A DNA stretch of 64,000 nucleotides from Thermaerobacter marianensis DSM 12885 (GCF_000184705.1 NC_014831.1:1550001-1614000), one strand, 5' to 3'; counted from the stretch's first letter, positions 1 to 10,129 are shown. The notes: generated from the sequence alone by a model not told the origin. Program-made: numbers and translations.

Positions 1-608
1 ACGTCAACTTCTGGCAGGGGACGGCGGTGCGCCTCCTGCGGGTGGTGGGCCTGTTCATCTCGCTGGCGCTGCCGGGACTGTACATCACCCTGGTCGGCTT
101 CCACCCCGAGCTGATCCCCACCAAGCTGGCCCTGGCCAGCGCGGGGATCCGCCAGGGGACGCCGATGCCGGCGGCGGTGGAGCTGGTCGTCATGGAGTTG
201 CTCTTCGAGCTCTTCCGCGAGGGCGGCCTGCGCCTGCCCGCAGCGGTGGGCCAGACGGTGGGCATCGCCGGCGGCGTGGTGCTGGGTACCGCCGCCGCCC
301 AGGCCGGGTTCGTCTCGGGCATCGTCATCGTGGTGACGGCAGGCACGGCCATCGCGTCCTTCGCCATCCCCAACTACTTCCTCGGCCTGACCTGGCGCAT
401 CCTGAAGTTCGCCCTGATCGGCTTGAGCTCGGTCTTCGGCCTGACGGGGCTGGTGGCGGGCCTGCTGCTGGTGGCGGCGCACCTGGCGGCGGCCGAGTCC
501 GCGGGCGCCCCGTACACCACACCCTTCGGCCCCTTGCAGCCGAAGCAGCTGGTCCGGGTGGCGGTGCGCCCGCCCCACTGGGACAAGGACGCCACCCAGC
601 GCCCTTGA
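1..608 (+). CDS. gerA: Spore germination protein GerA family, C-terminal part (start outside window)
   Basis: The frame is open from the left edge (first full codon at base 3) to TGA at 606-608, giving about 201 residues of a C-terminal end. It contains the GerA-type membrane region: a V-N-F-W stretch, then hydrophobic segments separated by the P-x-L-Y-I-T and PELIPTKLALA motifs typical of the family, and a G-I-x-x-G-x-V-L-G-x-A-A segment. GerA proteins are inner-membrane components of spore nutrient germinant receptors and form a complex with GerB and GerC. The next two genes encode exactly those partners, which makes the assignment firm. The N-terminal soluble domain and the start codon lie beyond the window. 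Confidence 0.93.
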   Translation, partial: VNFWQGTAVRLLRVVGLFISLALPGLYITLVGFHPELIPTKLALASAGIRQGTPMPAAVELVVMELLFELFREGGLRLPAAVGQTVGIAGGVVLGTAAAQAGFVSGIVIVVTAGTAIASFAIPNYFLGLTWRILKFALIGLSSVFGLTGLVAGLLLVAAHLAAAESAGAPYTTPFGPLQPKQLVRVAVRPPHWDKDATQRP

Positions 609-714
609 CCCGGGTTCCCCTCCCGGGCGGAGCCGGCCCGCGTCCGGCCCGGGGCATCGGAACCCGTGGCGGACCGGGACCGGTTGGGGACGGTAAGGAT
701 CGGGGTGAAGTGGG

Positions 715-2031
715 ATGACCCGGCGGGGAGAGGCAGGACCGGGGGCCGGCCCGCGCGGGCCCGTGCCGTCCTGGGAGGGATCCCTCACGGAACGGACCGG
801 TACCGGTGGAACCCGGGCGGCGCCGCCCGGCCGCCACGGGCCGGGCGACGGCGCCCCGGCCCGGCGCGCCGCCCCGCCGCGAAGGACCCCGGAGCGCCCG
901 GTCGCCACGGCACCTGGAGCGGGCGGTACCCGGGCAGGGGTGTGGGTCTCGGGGCGCGGCCTGGCGGCCCTGTTCTTCTTCACGCTCTATCAGTTCGGGC
1001 TGCTGGACGGCCCCATGTGGCTGGCCCGGGCCGCCGGGCGCTTCGGCTGGCTGGTCGAGGCCATGGGGGCTTTGATGGGCGTGCCCCTGGTCCTGATCAT
1101 GCTGGACCTGGCGGCCCGCTTTCCCGGGCAGACGGTATACCAGTACGCCCGCACCGTCCTGGGCCGGCCCGTGGCCTTCGTGGCCAACGGGCTGGTGCTG
1201 GTGTACGGGCTGCTCTTCTTGGGCTACTTTCTCCGCCAGTTCGTCGACGTGGTGCAGACCTACCTCTTGCCGCGCACCCCCCTCTGGGCCATCACCGGCC
1301 TGGTCACGCTGGGCATCGTGCTGGTGGTGAGCCTGGGGCCCCTGGCGCTCAACCGGCTGGCCCAGATGCTGCTGATCCCCGTGGTGCTGGCATCGGTGGT
1401 GATGCTGCTCATCGCCCTGCGCAACGTGGACGTGATCATGCTCCTGCCCCTCTGGCCGGTGCCGGCGGCCGCCCTGGCGGCGGTCCCCACCGTCGGGTTC
1501 TTCCCCTTCGTCCCCATCAAACACCTGGTGGTTCAGCTGGCGGTGGTGCGCAAGCCGCGCGACCACGTGCGGTCCGTGCTCGGGACGTACGCCGCCGTCG
1601 CCCTCTTCAAGGTGACGGCCACGGCCGCCACCCTGGCCATCTTCGGCGACCGCGCCGTGGCCCTGATGGCCTGGCCGGCCCTGGAGGCGCTGCGGGTGGT
1701 CCAGGTGCCGCTGGCGCTGCTGGAGGAACTGGGCCTTCCCGGCCTGGTGGTGTACCAGGTGGTGCTGTTCGTCTCCAGCGCCGTGTACTTCGTCAGCGAC
1801 TACATCGGCCTGCCCGTCTGGCTGGGGCTCGGCCCGAGGGCCATGCCGTGGCTGTTGCCGCTGCTGGCGGCGGCCGCCGCAGGGGTCTGCCTCTGGCCCC
1901 AGGACCAGGTCCAGATGGACGTGCTGCGCCGGTTGGTCATGTACGGCGGCCTGTACGCCGCCGTGGCCTACCCGGTGATCCTGTGGCTGGGGGCCCGGTG
2001 GCGGCGGCTGGGGGTGCCGGCGGCGTCATGA
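715..2031 (+). CDS. gerB: Spore germination permease, GerB family (GerAB/ArcD/ProY-like)
   Basis: This 438-residue protein is the amino-acid-permease-like subunit of the germinant receptor. From about residue 80 onward it has roughly ten membrane segments, including F-F-F-T-L-Y-Q-F-G near the first helix and the G-F-F-P-F-V-P loop seen in GerB proteins. The ATG at 715 follows GGGGTGAAG and is the start used here. Residues 1-75 are a Pro/Arg/Gly-rich stretch absent from usual GerB proteins of about 365 residues. A GTG at 940 would give 363 residues, so the true start could be there, although its ribosome site is weaker. The stop overlaps the gerC start (ATGA), indicating translational coupling. 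Confidence 0.92.
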   Translation: MTRRGEAGPGAGPRGPVPSWEGSLTERTGTGGTRAAPPGRHGPGDGAPARRAAPPRRTPERPVATAPGAGGTRAGVWVSGRGLAALFFFTLYQFGLLDGPMWLARAAGRFGWLVEAMGALMGVPLVLIMLDLAARFPGQTVYQYARTVLGRPVAFVANGLVLVYGLLFLGYFLRQFVDVVQTYLLPRTPLWAITGLVTLGIVLVVSLGPLALNRLAQMLLIPVVLASVVMLLIALRNVDVIMLLPLWPVPAAALAAVPTVGFFPFVPIKHLVVQLAVVRKPRDHVRSVLGTYAAVALFKVTATAATLAIFGDRAVALMAWPALEALRVVQVPLALLEELGLPGLVVYQVVLFVSSAVYFVSDYIGLPVWLGLGPRAMPWLLPLLAAAAAGVCLWPQDQVQMDVLRRLVMYGGLYAAVAYPVILWLGARWRRLGVPAAS

Positions 2032-3149
2032 GGGGAGCCAAGGGGCGAGCGCTGGCCGTGCTGCTGCTGGCGGCGCTGCTGCTGACCGGATGCTGGGACC
2101 TGGAAGAGATCGACCGGCGCACGGTGGTCCTGGGTCTGGCCTTTGACACCGCCCGGGACGGAGGCTGGCGCATGCTGGCCACGGTGCCGGACCCCCGCGC
2201 CCTGGTACCTTCGGGGGGAACCGCCATCGGCCCCCAGCCGCGGGAACCGGCCTTCGTCGTGCTGGAGACGCGGGGCCGGACGGCCACGGAGAACTTGGCA
2301 CGCCTGCGGGACATCACCAGCCGCGAGCTCTTCCTGGGCCAGGTCCTGGTGGTCGGCGTATCCGAACGGCTGGCGCGCCAGGGCGTCGGATCGCTTTTGG
2401 AGTTCCTGATGAACGACACCGACATCCCCCGCGCGGCCTGGTTCGTGGTGGGCGCCGGGGACCCCCTGCGGGCCATGGCCGTGAAACCACCCCAGCAGAC
2501 CTTCCCCGAGTTTTACCTGGACGACGCCTTCCGCGCCCGGGGCAAGCCCGCCGGCGCCCTGGCAGTACCCTACTGGCGGGTGTGGGTGACCAGCCTGCGG
2601 CCGGGCCAGGACGTGGTGGTCCCGGTGGTGGAGCCCGGGCCCCGGGGCCAGATGCGCGTCGCCCGGGTGGCGGCCTTCCGGAACAACCACCTGGTGGGTA
2701 TCCTCACGGAGCGGGAGACCTGGCTGCTGGCCGTGCTGCGGGACGCCCGCAACACCCTCTGGCAGGTCGACTTGGGGGGAGGCCGTCGCATCGCCCTCCG
2801 GCCCCTGGGCGTGGACACGCGCATCGCGGCCCTCGCGCCCGCGTCCACCGGCGCACCCCGCTTCCGCTATGACGTCACCCTCAACGCCGCCCTCTTCGAG
2901 GCCCACCGGATGACGGGCATCCGGCCCGAGCCGTACGAGCGGGCGGCCCGCCGGGACCTGACCCGCGCCTTGGAGGCACTGATCCGGCGCCTTCAGGCCA
3001 TGGGCAGCGATCCCCTGGGGTTCGGGGAGCGCTGGCGCATCGCCCATCCCCGCCGGTTCCAGGCGGCCACGTGGCACCGGCAGTGGCGCGACGCCCAGGT
3101 GGAGGTGCGGGTCCGGGTGAACGTCACCCGGGGCGGGGCCTTCCGCTGA
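2028..3149 (+). CDS. gerC: Ger(x)C family germination lipoprotein
   Basis: The product has 373 residues and begins at an ATG overlapping the gerB stop by four bases. It has a short signal sequence ending in the lipobox L-L-T-G-C at about residues 17-21, followed directly by W-D-L-E-E-I-D-R-R, the characteristic opening of mature GerC proteins. The rest fits Ger(x)C: an N-terminal domain with the T-x-E-N-L-A-R-L-R-D region, and a C-terminal domain ending in tandem basic beta strands. GerC is the lipid-anchored subunit of the germinant receptor on the outer face of the spore inner membrane. With gerA and gerB it completes a canonical tricistronic receptor operon; the germinant cannot be read from sequence. 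Confidence 0.93.
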   Translation: MRGAKGRALAVLLLAALLLTGCWDLEEIDRRTVVLGLAFDTARDGGWRMLATVPDPRALVPSGGTAIGPQPREPAFVVLETRGRTATENLARLRDITSRELFLGQVLVVGVSERLARQGVGSLLEFLMNDTDIPRAAWFVVGAGDPLRAMAVKPPQQTFPEFYLDDAFRARGKPAGALAVPYWRVWVTSLRPGQDVVVPVVEPGPRGQMRVARVAAFRNNHLVGILTERETWLLAVLRDARNTLWQVDLGGGRRIALRPLGVDTRIAALAPASTGAPRFRYDVTLNAALFEAHRMTGIRPEPYERAARRDLTRALEALIRRLQAMGSDPLGFGERWRIAHPRRFQAATWHRQWRDAQVEVRVRVNVTRGGAFR

Positions 3150-3180
3150 GCCTTCCCCTCCTCCGGAGGATGTGGTATGC

Positions 3181-3212
3181 CCGTATACGGAATTGGTTCG
3201 GGTAGCGAACCA
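3181..3212. promoter_or_regulatory. Two adjacent palindromes upstream of the MFS gene
   Basis: The 254-bp gap between gerC and the MFS gene holds a perfect 10-bp palindrome, CCGTATACGG, at 3181-3190. Just after it is an inverted repeat with 7-bp arms (TGGTTCG at 3194-3200 and CGAACCA at 3206-3212) and a 5-base spacer. Their closeness to each other and to the downstream gene suggests operator sites. No recognisable regulator gene is adjacent, so the binding protein is unknown. Confidence 0.4.
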
Positions 3213-3403
3213 TTCACCGGACTGGAGGTCCCGCAAGCCGCCTTGGGCGGCGGCCGCCGGCGGCGCAACCCGGGGCCACAGGCACACGGGCTGCCGTCGG
3301 CCCAAGGACCGCGACGGGCGCCCCGGCCGCCGCCGGCGCGCAGCCCGCCTGGCGGCGCGGGCCGCCGGTGGGCGGAGGAACTCGGCGCGGGGAGGAGCAG
3401 GGG

Positions 3404-4807
3404 ATGGCGAAGGAGGAGGGCCGGCAGGAGATCCAGCTGCGGGGGCCCGTTCGTCCCGGCGGGTCCGGGCCGGACGAACCGGTCGCCCTGACGCGCCGCC
3501 AGGTCCGCGACAGCCTCTGGCGGGTCAACGCCCTGGCGGCCCTCACCTTCGCCGTCGTCACCATGTCCCGGCCGCTCTTCTCCGTCTTCGCCGCCGAGGA
3601 CCTGGGCGCCGGGGCCACCGGGCTGGGTGTGGTGGCCGGCGCCTATGCCCTGGTCCCCCTGTTCCTCTCCCTGCCCGTCGGCGGCCTGATCAGCCGCTGG
3701 GGCGAGCGGCCCCTGATGGTGGCCGGATCGGCCGGTCTCGCGGGCGGGCTGCTGCTGGCGGCCGCCAGCCTCTCGCTGCCCTGGCTGGTGGCGGCGTCCC
3801 TGGTGGCGGGCATGGCCCAGATGCTCATGGTGGTCTGCACCCAGACCCTGGTCACCAGCCTGGGCGAGCCCCGGGAGCGCGAGCAGTACCTGGCCTGGTT
3901 CACCACGGCCACGTCGGCCGGGCAGCTGGTCGGCCCGCTGGGCGGGGGCTTCTTGGCCGACCACGCGGGCTTCCGCGCCACCTTCGCCGCGGCGGCGGTC
4001 CTGTGCCTTGGCGGCATCCTCCTGGCGCGGCGGGTCCACACGCCGCCCACGCCGGGAAAGGCGCCGGAGCTGCGGGCCCAGGCCGGGCGCGCCCGGGAGC
4101 TGCTGGCGCTGCCGGAGATGCGGCTGGCCATCCTGGCGGCCTTCTCGCTGATCTTCTCCCTGGGCGTCAACCAGTCGTTCTACTCGGTCTACGTCACGCG
4201 CGTGCTGGGGTTCAGCACGTCCACCCTGGGCATGCTGCTGGCCGTGCGCGCCGTCATGGCCCTGGCGGTCCGGGCCTACATGCGGCCGCTGGTGGCCCTG
4301 GCCGGCGGCCGGTATCGGGTGTTGTTCCTGGCCATGGTGGCGGGCGCCGTCGCCCTCGGCGCGACGCCGCTGCTGCGCGACGTGGCGTCGCTGACGGTGG
4401 CCGCGGCCCTGCTGGGCGTCGCCACCGGCCTGACCATGCCCCTCAGCATGCTGGCGGCGGCCAACTCCGTGCCGGCTGCCGAGCGCGGCCTGGCCATGGG
4501 CGTGCGCCTGACGGGCAACCGCCTGGCGGAGCTCTCGAGCCCTCTGCTGTTCGGGCCCCTGGCCGAGTGGGTCGGTCTCGGCCCCGCCTTCCACGGCGCC
4601 GGCGCCCTGTTGTTGGGTGCCGCCCTCCTGTCCCTGCGCTGGCGCCACGGCCTGGACGATGCCGACCGGCTGGCCGCTGAGGCGCCCGATCCCGCGCCGG
4701 CCCGGGCCGGCACCCGCCGCTGGGGGGCCTCCCGCCGCAAGCAGCTGGCCCGGGGCGCCGGGGGACCCGGTACCCCGGGAGTGCCCGCCCACCGGGCGGG
4801 AGACTAA
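3404..4807 (+). CDS. Major facilitator superfamily transporter, probable drug/metabolite exporter
   Basis: The protein has 467 residues with about twelve hydrophobic segments and the MFS motif-A-like loop G-G-L-I-S-R-W-G-E-R between helices 2 and 3, which is typical of drug:H+ antiporter-like exporters. The start chosen is the ATG at 3404, preceded by GGAGGAG at 3391-3397. An in-frame ATG at 3368 lacks such a site. The first ~40 residues are hydrophilic, the last ~35 are Arg/Pro/Gly-rich. The gene stands alone between gerC and citrate synthase, so substrate cannot be inferred. Two palindromes upstream suggest local regulation. Confidence 0.85.
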   Translation: MAKEEGRQEIQLRGPVRPGGSGPDEPVALTRRQVRDSLWRVNALAALTFAVVTMSRPLFSVFAAEDLGAGATGLGVVAGAYALVPLFLSLPVGGLISRWGERPLMVAGSAGLAGGLLLAAASLSLPWLVAASLVAGMAQMLMVVCTQTLVTSLGEPREREQYLAWFTTATSAGQLVGPLGGGFLADHAGFRATFAAAAVLCLGGILLARRVHTPPTPGKAPELRAQAGRARELLALPEMRLAILAAFSLIFSLGVNQSFYSVYVTRVLGFSTSTLGMLLAVRAVMALAVRAYMRPLVALAGGRYRVLFLAMVAGAVALGATPLLRDVASLTVAAALLGVATGLTMPLSMLAAANSVPAAERGLAMGVRLTGNRLAELSSPLLFGPLAEWVGLGPAFHGAGALLLGAALLSLRWRHGLDDADRLAAEAPDPAPARAGTRRWGASRRKQLARGAGGPGTPGVPAHRAGD

Positions 4808-4975
4808 CCGCCGGGAGGAGAGCCGCCCGGCGAAACCGAATTTGGGCCGGGGGTGCGCCGCGGGCGACCGGGAGATCGAACCGGCCGCACCGCCCCATCG
4901 GTGTCGCAAGGGCGGCCGGCGGCCGGTACGACCTCCCGCGACGGCTTCATCATCCTGGCAGGAAGGGGATGTGGC

Positions 4976-6100
<1,125 letters not shown>

Positions 6101-6241
6101 TGGCACCCCATCACCGGGTGCGCGGGCACCCGCACAACCCGGGATCCCGCCGGTGCAGGCGATCCGACGGGCCGCCCCCGGGCGACCCCCGCGGGGAACC
6201 CCCGCCGGGAGCCTGCGCCGGTGGACCCGAAGATGCGCAGA

Positions 6242-6278
6242 GCGGGCGGCTGGCCAGGGCCGCCCGCATCTCGTTTTT
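6242..6278 (+). terminator. Rho-independent terminator after citrate synthase
   Basis: A perfect 9-bp GC stem (GCGGGCGGC at 6242-6250, GCCGCCCGC at 6259-6267) with an 8-base loop is followed after six bases by TTTTT (6274-6278). It lies in the 332-bp gap between the convergent citrate synthase and BtuD-like genes. The rest of that gap (6101-6241 and 6279-6432) shows no further gene or clear signal. Confidence 0.75.
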
Positions 6279-6432
6279 GCCTGGACGCCTTGGCGGGACG
6301 CCCCCGTCCACGGGCGCACAGGGGCGCCCTCGGCGAGGGGGATCTCAGGCGCCGGCGGGCGCCGGCGCGGCGGCCCGACGCCCCGGAACGGCCCGCCCGG
6401 GGGCCCGGGAGGCGCCGGGCCCCGGTTACGGC

Positions 6433-7281
6433 TCAGGCACCCGCTGCCGCGGCGGGTTCGTCCGCACGGCACGAACCCGCCTCCGGCCCCGGCGGAACGC
6501 CCGGCAGCAGGGCGACCTGGGGCACGCCCAGCCGGGGGTGGGGTACGACCAGCACCGGGCAGCCGTAGACCCGGCGGAGCACGTCGGCCCGGATCACCTG
6601 GGCGGGCTCCCCCGCCGCCGCCACCCGGCCGTCCTGCAACAGCACCAGTCGCTGGCAGTAGAGGGCGGCCAGGTTCAGGTCGTGCAGCACGGCCACCAGG
6701 GTGAGACCCAGGCCACGCCGCAGCCCGTCCAGCAGGTCCATGATCTCCACCTGGTGGCGCAGGTCCAGGTGGCTGGTGGGTTCGTCCAGCAGCAGGACCA
6801 CCGGCTCTTGGGCCAGAGCCCGGGCCAGCACCGCCTTCTGCCGCTGGCCGGCGCTCAAGGTCTCCAGGGGCCGGTCCGCCAGGGGATCAAGGCCTACCCA
6901 GGCGAGGGCCCGGGCCACCACCTCCCGGTCCCGGGGACCTTCCCAGGACCACATCCCTTGAAGATGCGGTGTGCGCCCCAACGCCACGTACTCCGCCACG
7001 GTCAGCCCGGTGACGGGTCCCGGCTCCACGCCGGCCACGGCCATGCGCCGCGCCCGCTGCGAAGGGCGCCAAGCGGACAGCGCCGTCCCTTCCAGGTACA
7101 CCGCGCCACCCCAGGGCTCGAGGAAACCCGTCAGGGCGCGCAGCAGGGTGGTCTTGCCCGATCCGTTGGGGCCGGCCACGGCCAGCCACTCCCCGCGGTG
7201 GACCTCCAAGGTCACGCCGTCCAGCACGGGGTCGGCCGCGTACCCCACCCGCACGCCCCGCACCTCCAGGGCAAAGCCCAC
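6433..7281 (-). CDS. btuD: Vitamin B12-type ABC transporter ATPase (BtuD/FecE-like)
   Basis: This is the ATP-hydrolysing subunit of the importer encoded by the three linked minus-strand genes. It carries Walker A G-P-N-G-S-G-K-T-T, the signature L-S-A-G-Q-R-Q-K, Walker B V-L-L-L-D-E-P-T, the D-loop S-H-L-D and a switch His in V-L-H-D-L-N-L-A, the last typical of the FecE/BtuD class. GTG at 7281, just after AGAAGGGGGT, is preferred (282 residues) because the ABC domain begins there; an upstream in-frame ATG at 7332 would add 17 non-conserved residues. The C-terminal tail is Ala/Pro-rich. The cobalamin riboswitch upstream of the operon identifies the likely cargo as B12 or a precursor. Confidence 0.88.
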   Translation of the reverse strand: MGFALEVRGVRVGYAADPVLDGVTLEVHRGEWLAVAGPNGSGKTTLLRALTGFLEPWGGAVYLEGTALSAWRPSQRARRMAVAGVEPGPVTGLTVAEYVALGRTPHLQGMWSWEGPRDREVVARALAWVGLDPLADRPLETLSAGQRQKAVLARALAQEPVVLLLDEPTSHLDLRHQVEIMDLLDGLRRGLGLTLVAVLHDLNLAALYCQRLVLLQDGRVAAAGEPAQVIRADVLRRVYGCPVLVVPHPRLGVPQVALLPGVPPGPEAGSCRADEPAAAAGA

Positions 7282-7484
7282 GGACCCACCCCCTTCTCGC
7301 CGCCCCCCGGAGGGGGCCGCTCTCCAGCGCACGGACCCGCCGGAGCGGCGTTGGCTTCACCGCCCGCCCCGGGCCGCCAGGCGGAGTGCGCCCGCACGCC
7401 GCCGGTCCCGCGCCACCGCGGCGGGCGCGGCGGGCCTGCGGCGCCGAAGCATCGCATCCAAGCCTGGCCACTTCAGGCCGTCCG

Positions 7485-8879
7485 TCAACCGGTCCAGGGG
7501 TCGTGGCCCCCGGCGTTCCGACGCAGCAGCCACAGGAACCAGGGCGCCCCGGCCAGGGCCGTGATCACGCCCACGGGCAGCTCGGCTGGGGCCAGGACCA
7601 CCCGCGCCACGGTGTCGCAGGCGATCATCACGGTGGCACCGGCCAGGACGGCTCCCGGCAGGAGGCGCCGGTGGTCCGCCCCGACCAACATCCGCACGGC
7701 GTGGGGCACGATCAGCCCGACGAAGCCGATGATCCCGCTGACGCTCACGGCGGTGGCCGCCAGCAGCGACCCGGCCACCAGCAGCCGCCGCTTGACCGCC
7801 TCCACGTCGATGCCCAGGTGGTGGGCCGCCTCTTCTCCCAGCCACAGGGCGTTGAGGGCCCGGGCCTGGGCGGCCAGCACAGAAAGCCCTACACCGGCCG
7901 CCAATGCCACGACGCCCACGTCGCGCCAGCCGGCGCCCGACAGGCCGCCCAGCAGCCAGAAGACGATGGGCCGCAGCCGCTCACCGCTTAGGTACACCAG
8001 CAGGGAGACCACGGCGCCCAGCAGCGACGCCACCGCCACCCCGGCCAGCAGCAGCGTGCCCACGGCCAGCCGCCCGCCCACCCGGGCCAGCCGGCCGACC
8101 GCCACCACGGCGCCCAGGGCACCGGCGAAGGCGAAGGCGGGAACCAGACCGTAACCCAGGATCCCGGCCAGGACCCGGGCGCCGGCGACGGCCCACGCCG
8201 CCAGCTCCCCGGCACCCGCCGTACCGGCGGCCGCCCCTGCGGCCCCGGCCGCCGCGGACGCCCCGGTGGCGGAGCCGGCCGCCGCACCCCCACCGCCCGT
8301 CAGCCCGGGGGCGATCGCCAAGACCAGGTATGCGACGGCCGCCCCCAGGGCCCCGCCACTGGAGACGCCGAGCACGTACGGATCCGCCATGGGGTTGCGA
8401 AACAGCGTCTGAAAGGCGCTGCCCGCTGCTGCCAGGGACGCCCCCACCAGCCCCGCCAGCAGCACCCGCGGCAGCCGGATGTCCAGCAGGATCCGGGCGG
8501 CGGGCGATGCCTCGCCGTCGCCGGCCCCCGTGACCAGGCCTGCCGCCCCCCGGATCAGCACCCGCACCACCTCGGCCGGCGGCACCGCCACCGCGCCGAG
8601 CCCCGTGGCCAGCACGATGGCGAGCCCCAGGGCCGCCGCCAGGAGCAACAAGGTGCCGGACCTGCGCCGGGCCGTACCGCGCCGGCGCACGCCTTCACGG
8701 CCCGCGCCGCATCGTGAGGGGCTGCGGCCGGGGCGGGCCGGCGCAGCTTCCGGCCCGCCCCCCGCTGCCGCCAGCCGGCTGCCCGGGCCGCCCCGGCCAG
8801 TGGCCGGTTCGTCCGCCCGCGCCGTCGCCGCCCGCCGCCCTGGCCCCTTCGTGGCGGCCACGGTGGGCCCCGACCTCAC
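7485..8879 (-). CDS. btuC: Vitamin B12-type ABC transporter permease (BtuC/FecCD family)
   Basis: The membrane subunit shows the FecCD hallmarks: R-L-P-R-V-L-L-A-G-L-V-G near the first helices, F-Q-T-L-F-R-N-P-M-A-D-P, L-G-V-S-S-G-G-A-L-G, and near the C-terminus G-L-I-V-P-H-A-V-R, which contacts the ATPase. The assumed start is a GTG whose last bases overlap the btuF stop (GTGA), giving 464 residues. About the first 60 residues are low-complexity, and a GTG at 8690 (401 residues) is a plausible alternative. An Ala/Gly-rich insertion is visible in the middle (S-A-A-A-G-A-A-G-A-A-A-G-type). The open frame extends further upstream but is shadowed by btuF. Confidence 0.85.
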   Translation of the reverse strand: MRSGPTVAATKGPGRRAATARADEPATGRGGPGSRLAAAGGGPEAAPARPGRSPSRCGAGREGVRRRGTARRRSGTLLLLAAALGLAIVLATGLGAVAVPPAEVVRVLIRGAAGLVTGAGDGEASPAARILLDIRLPRVLLAGLVGASLAAAGSAFQTLFRNPMADPYVLGVSSGGALGAAVAYLVLAIAPGLTGGGGAAAGSATGASAAAGAAGAAAGTAGAGELAAWAVAGARVLAGILGYGLVPAFAFAGALGAVVAVGRLARVGGRLAVGTLLLAGVAVASLLGAVVSLLVYLSGERLRPIVFWLLGGLSGAGWRDVGVVALAAGVGLSVLAAQARALNALWLGEEAAHHLGIDVEAVKRRLLVAGSLLAATAVSVSGIIGFVGLIVPHAVRMLVGADHRRLLPGAVLAGATVMIACDTVARVVLAPAELPVGVITALAGAPWFLWLLRRNAGGHDPWTG

Positions 8880-9913
8880 TGGAACCGGTCGGGGTAGAAC
8901 CACCGCGCCAGCTGTTCCAGGCCCTCCACCAGGCGCGGCCCCGGCCGGCTGATCAGGTTGTCGTCGATGACGTAGATGCGCCCTTCCTTGACGGCCGTGA
9001 TGCCCTCCCAGCCCTGCCGCCGCTTTTCCTTCAGCTCCTTGTAGGACGTCTCCAGGGACGCGGGCACCACGATGACCTGGGGATCCTGGCGCACCACCTC
9101 TTCCAGGCTGATCTGGGGCCAGGCCTGGCCCGTCCCCTCGGCCACGTTGATGCCGCCGGCGGTGACGATGACATCGTGGATGAAGCCGCCGGGCCCCACG
9201 GTCATCAGCGGGTCGTTCCACACCTCATAGAAGACCCGCACCCGCTGCTCCGCGGGGATCCCCGCCACCCTCTGCCGCACGGCGTCGATGCGGGCCCGCA
9301 TGTCCTCGACCACTCGGGCCGCGCCGTCCTGGGCGTCGACCAGTTCGCCGATGCGCTGGATGCGGTCCAGCACTTCGTCCACGGTCTTGGGCTGGATCAC
9401 CGCCACGGGGATCCCCAGTTCCTCCAGCTTCTTGACCTGGTCCTCGGTGCCGCCGATGGTGAGGGCCAGGTCGGGCTTGAGGGCCACGATCTGCTCGTAG
9501 TTCGTGTCGGTGAGACCGCCCAGCTTGGGCAGGTCCTTGACCTCGGCCGGGAAGTCGCTGAAGGAGTCGACCCCCACCACCCGGTCCCCGGCACCGATGG
9601 CGAACAGGATCTCGGTGTTGCTGGGCGCCAGGGAGATGATCCGCTCGGGCCGGGCCTCCAGGGTCACCTGCCGGCCGGCGTCGTCGGTGAAGGTGTAGGG
9701 ATACGCGGTGTGGGCCGCCGCGCCGGCCTCGCCCGCCGGCGCCTGGCCGGACGAACCGGCCGGGCTGCCGCCGCTGCCGCCGGGGGCGGAGCCCGCACCG
9801 CCGCACCCCGCCAACGCCAGGGCCAGGATCAGAAGGGTGGCCACCAGGGCCAGGCCGCGGCGGCCCCTCAGCAAGGCTTGCAGGCTTCGTCCCATGGTCC
9901 ACCGTGTCCGCAT
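8876..9913 (-). CDS. btuF: Vitamin B12-type ABC transporter substrate-binding lipoprotein (BtuF-like)
   Basis: This 345-residue protein has an N-terminal signal with lipobox L-A-L-A-G-C (near residue 37), then a Gly/Ser/Pro-rich linker, then a helical-backbone periplasmic-binding domain. Typical BtuF/FecB features are R-I-I-S-L-A-P-S-N-T-E-I-L-F-A-I-G-A, V-V-G-V-D-S-F-S-D-F-P, and L-K-P-D-L-A-L. It captures the substrate outside the membrane and delivers it to BtuC. It is the first gene after the cobalamin riboswitch. The ATG at 9913 follows GGAGGGAGAGG. The linker contains one copy of the dispersed CCGGTTCGTCC motif (9749-9759). Confidence 0.9.
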   Translation of the reverse strand: MRTRWTMGRSLQALLRGRRGLALVATLLILALALAGCGGAGSAPGGSGGSPAGSSGQAPAGEAGAAAHTAYPYTFTDDAGRQVTLEARPERIISLAPSNTEILFAIGAGDRVVGVDSFSDFPAEVKDLPKLGGLTDTNYEQIVALKPDLALTIGGTEDQVKKLEELGIPVAVIQPKTVDEVLDRIQRIGELVDAQDGAARVVEDMRARIDAVRQRVAGIPAEQRVRVFYEVWNDPLMTVGPGGFIHDVIVTAGGINVAEGTGQAWPQISLEEVVRQDPQVIVVPASLETSYKELKEKRRQGWEGITAVKEGRIYVIDDNLISRPGPRLVEGLEQLARWFYPDRFQ

Positions 9914-10029
9914 CCGGCACCCTCTCCCTCCAGCGGCGGACTGAGGATCCTCCGCCGGGTCGAAGTTCCCATTTCGTCGAGTCGTCGAGAATGGCCGTCA
10001 TCCCATGGCCGTCCGCCCAGGGATGCCAT

Positions 10030-10069
10030 AAAAAGGAAAGCCCGGCCTTGGCGTCAGCAGGCCGGGGCT
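10030..10069 (-). terminator. Attenuator terminator of the cobalamin riboswitch
   Basis: Read on the minus strand, AGCCCCGGCC (10069-10060) pairs with GGCCGGGCT (10047-10039), with one bulged base. It is followed by TTTCC and five T residues (10034-10030). It lies between the aptamer and the btuF start, where an expression-platform terminator is expected. Ligand binding would be predicted to favour termination and lower importer expression. Confidence 0.75.
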
Positions 10070-10128
10070 AGGTCCCCCCCAACGGGTGCACCCGGTACGT
10101 ACCTCCTTTCCGCCGAAGGCGTACGTAC
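10068..10128 (-). promoter_or_regulatory. Linker hairpin with buried Shine-Dalgarno and possible 7-codon leader ORF
   Basis: Between aptamer and terminator, two copies of the self-complementary octamer GTACGTAC (10121-10128 and 10095-10102) bracket a minus-strand AAAGGAGG (10109-10102). Ten bases after it a GTG at 10091 opens a seven-codon frame (M-H-P-L-G-G-T) that ends with TAG at 10070-10068, inside the left arm of the terminator. This could be an antiterminator, a leader peptide, or chance. The octamer pairing and ribosome site are seen; function is inferred. Confidence 0.35.
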
Positions 10129-10129
10129 A

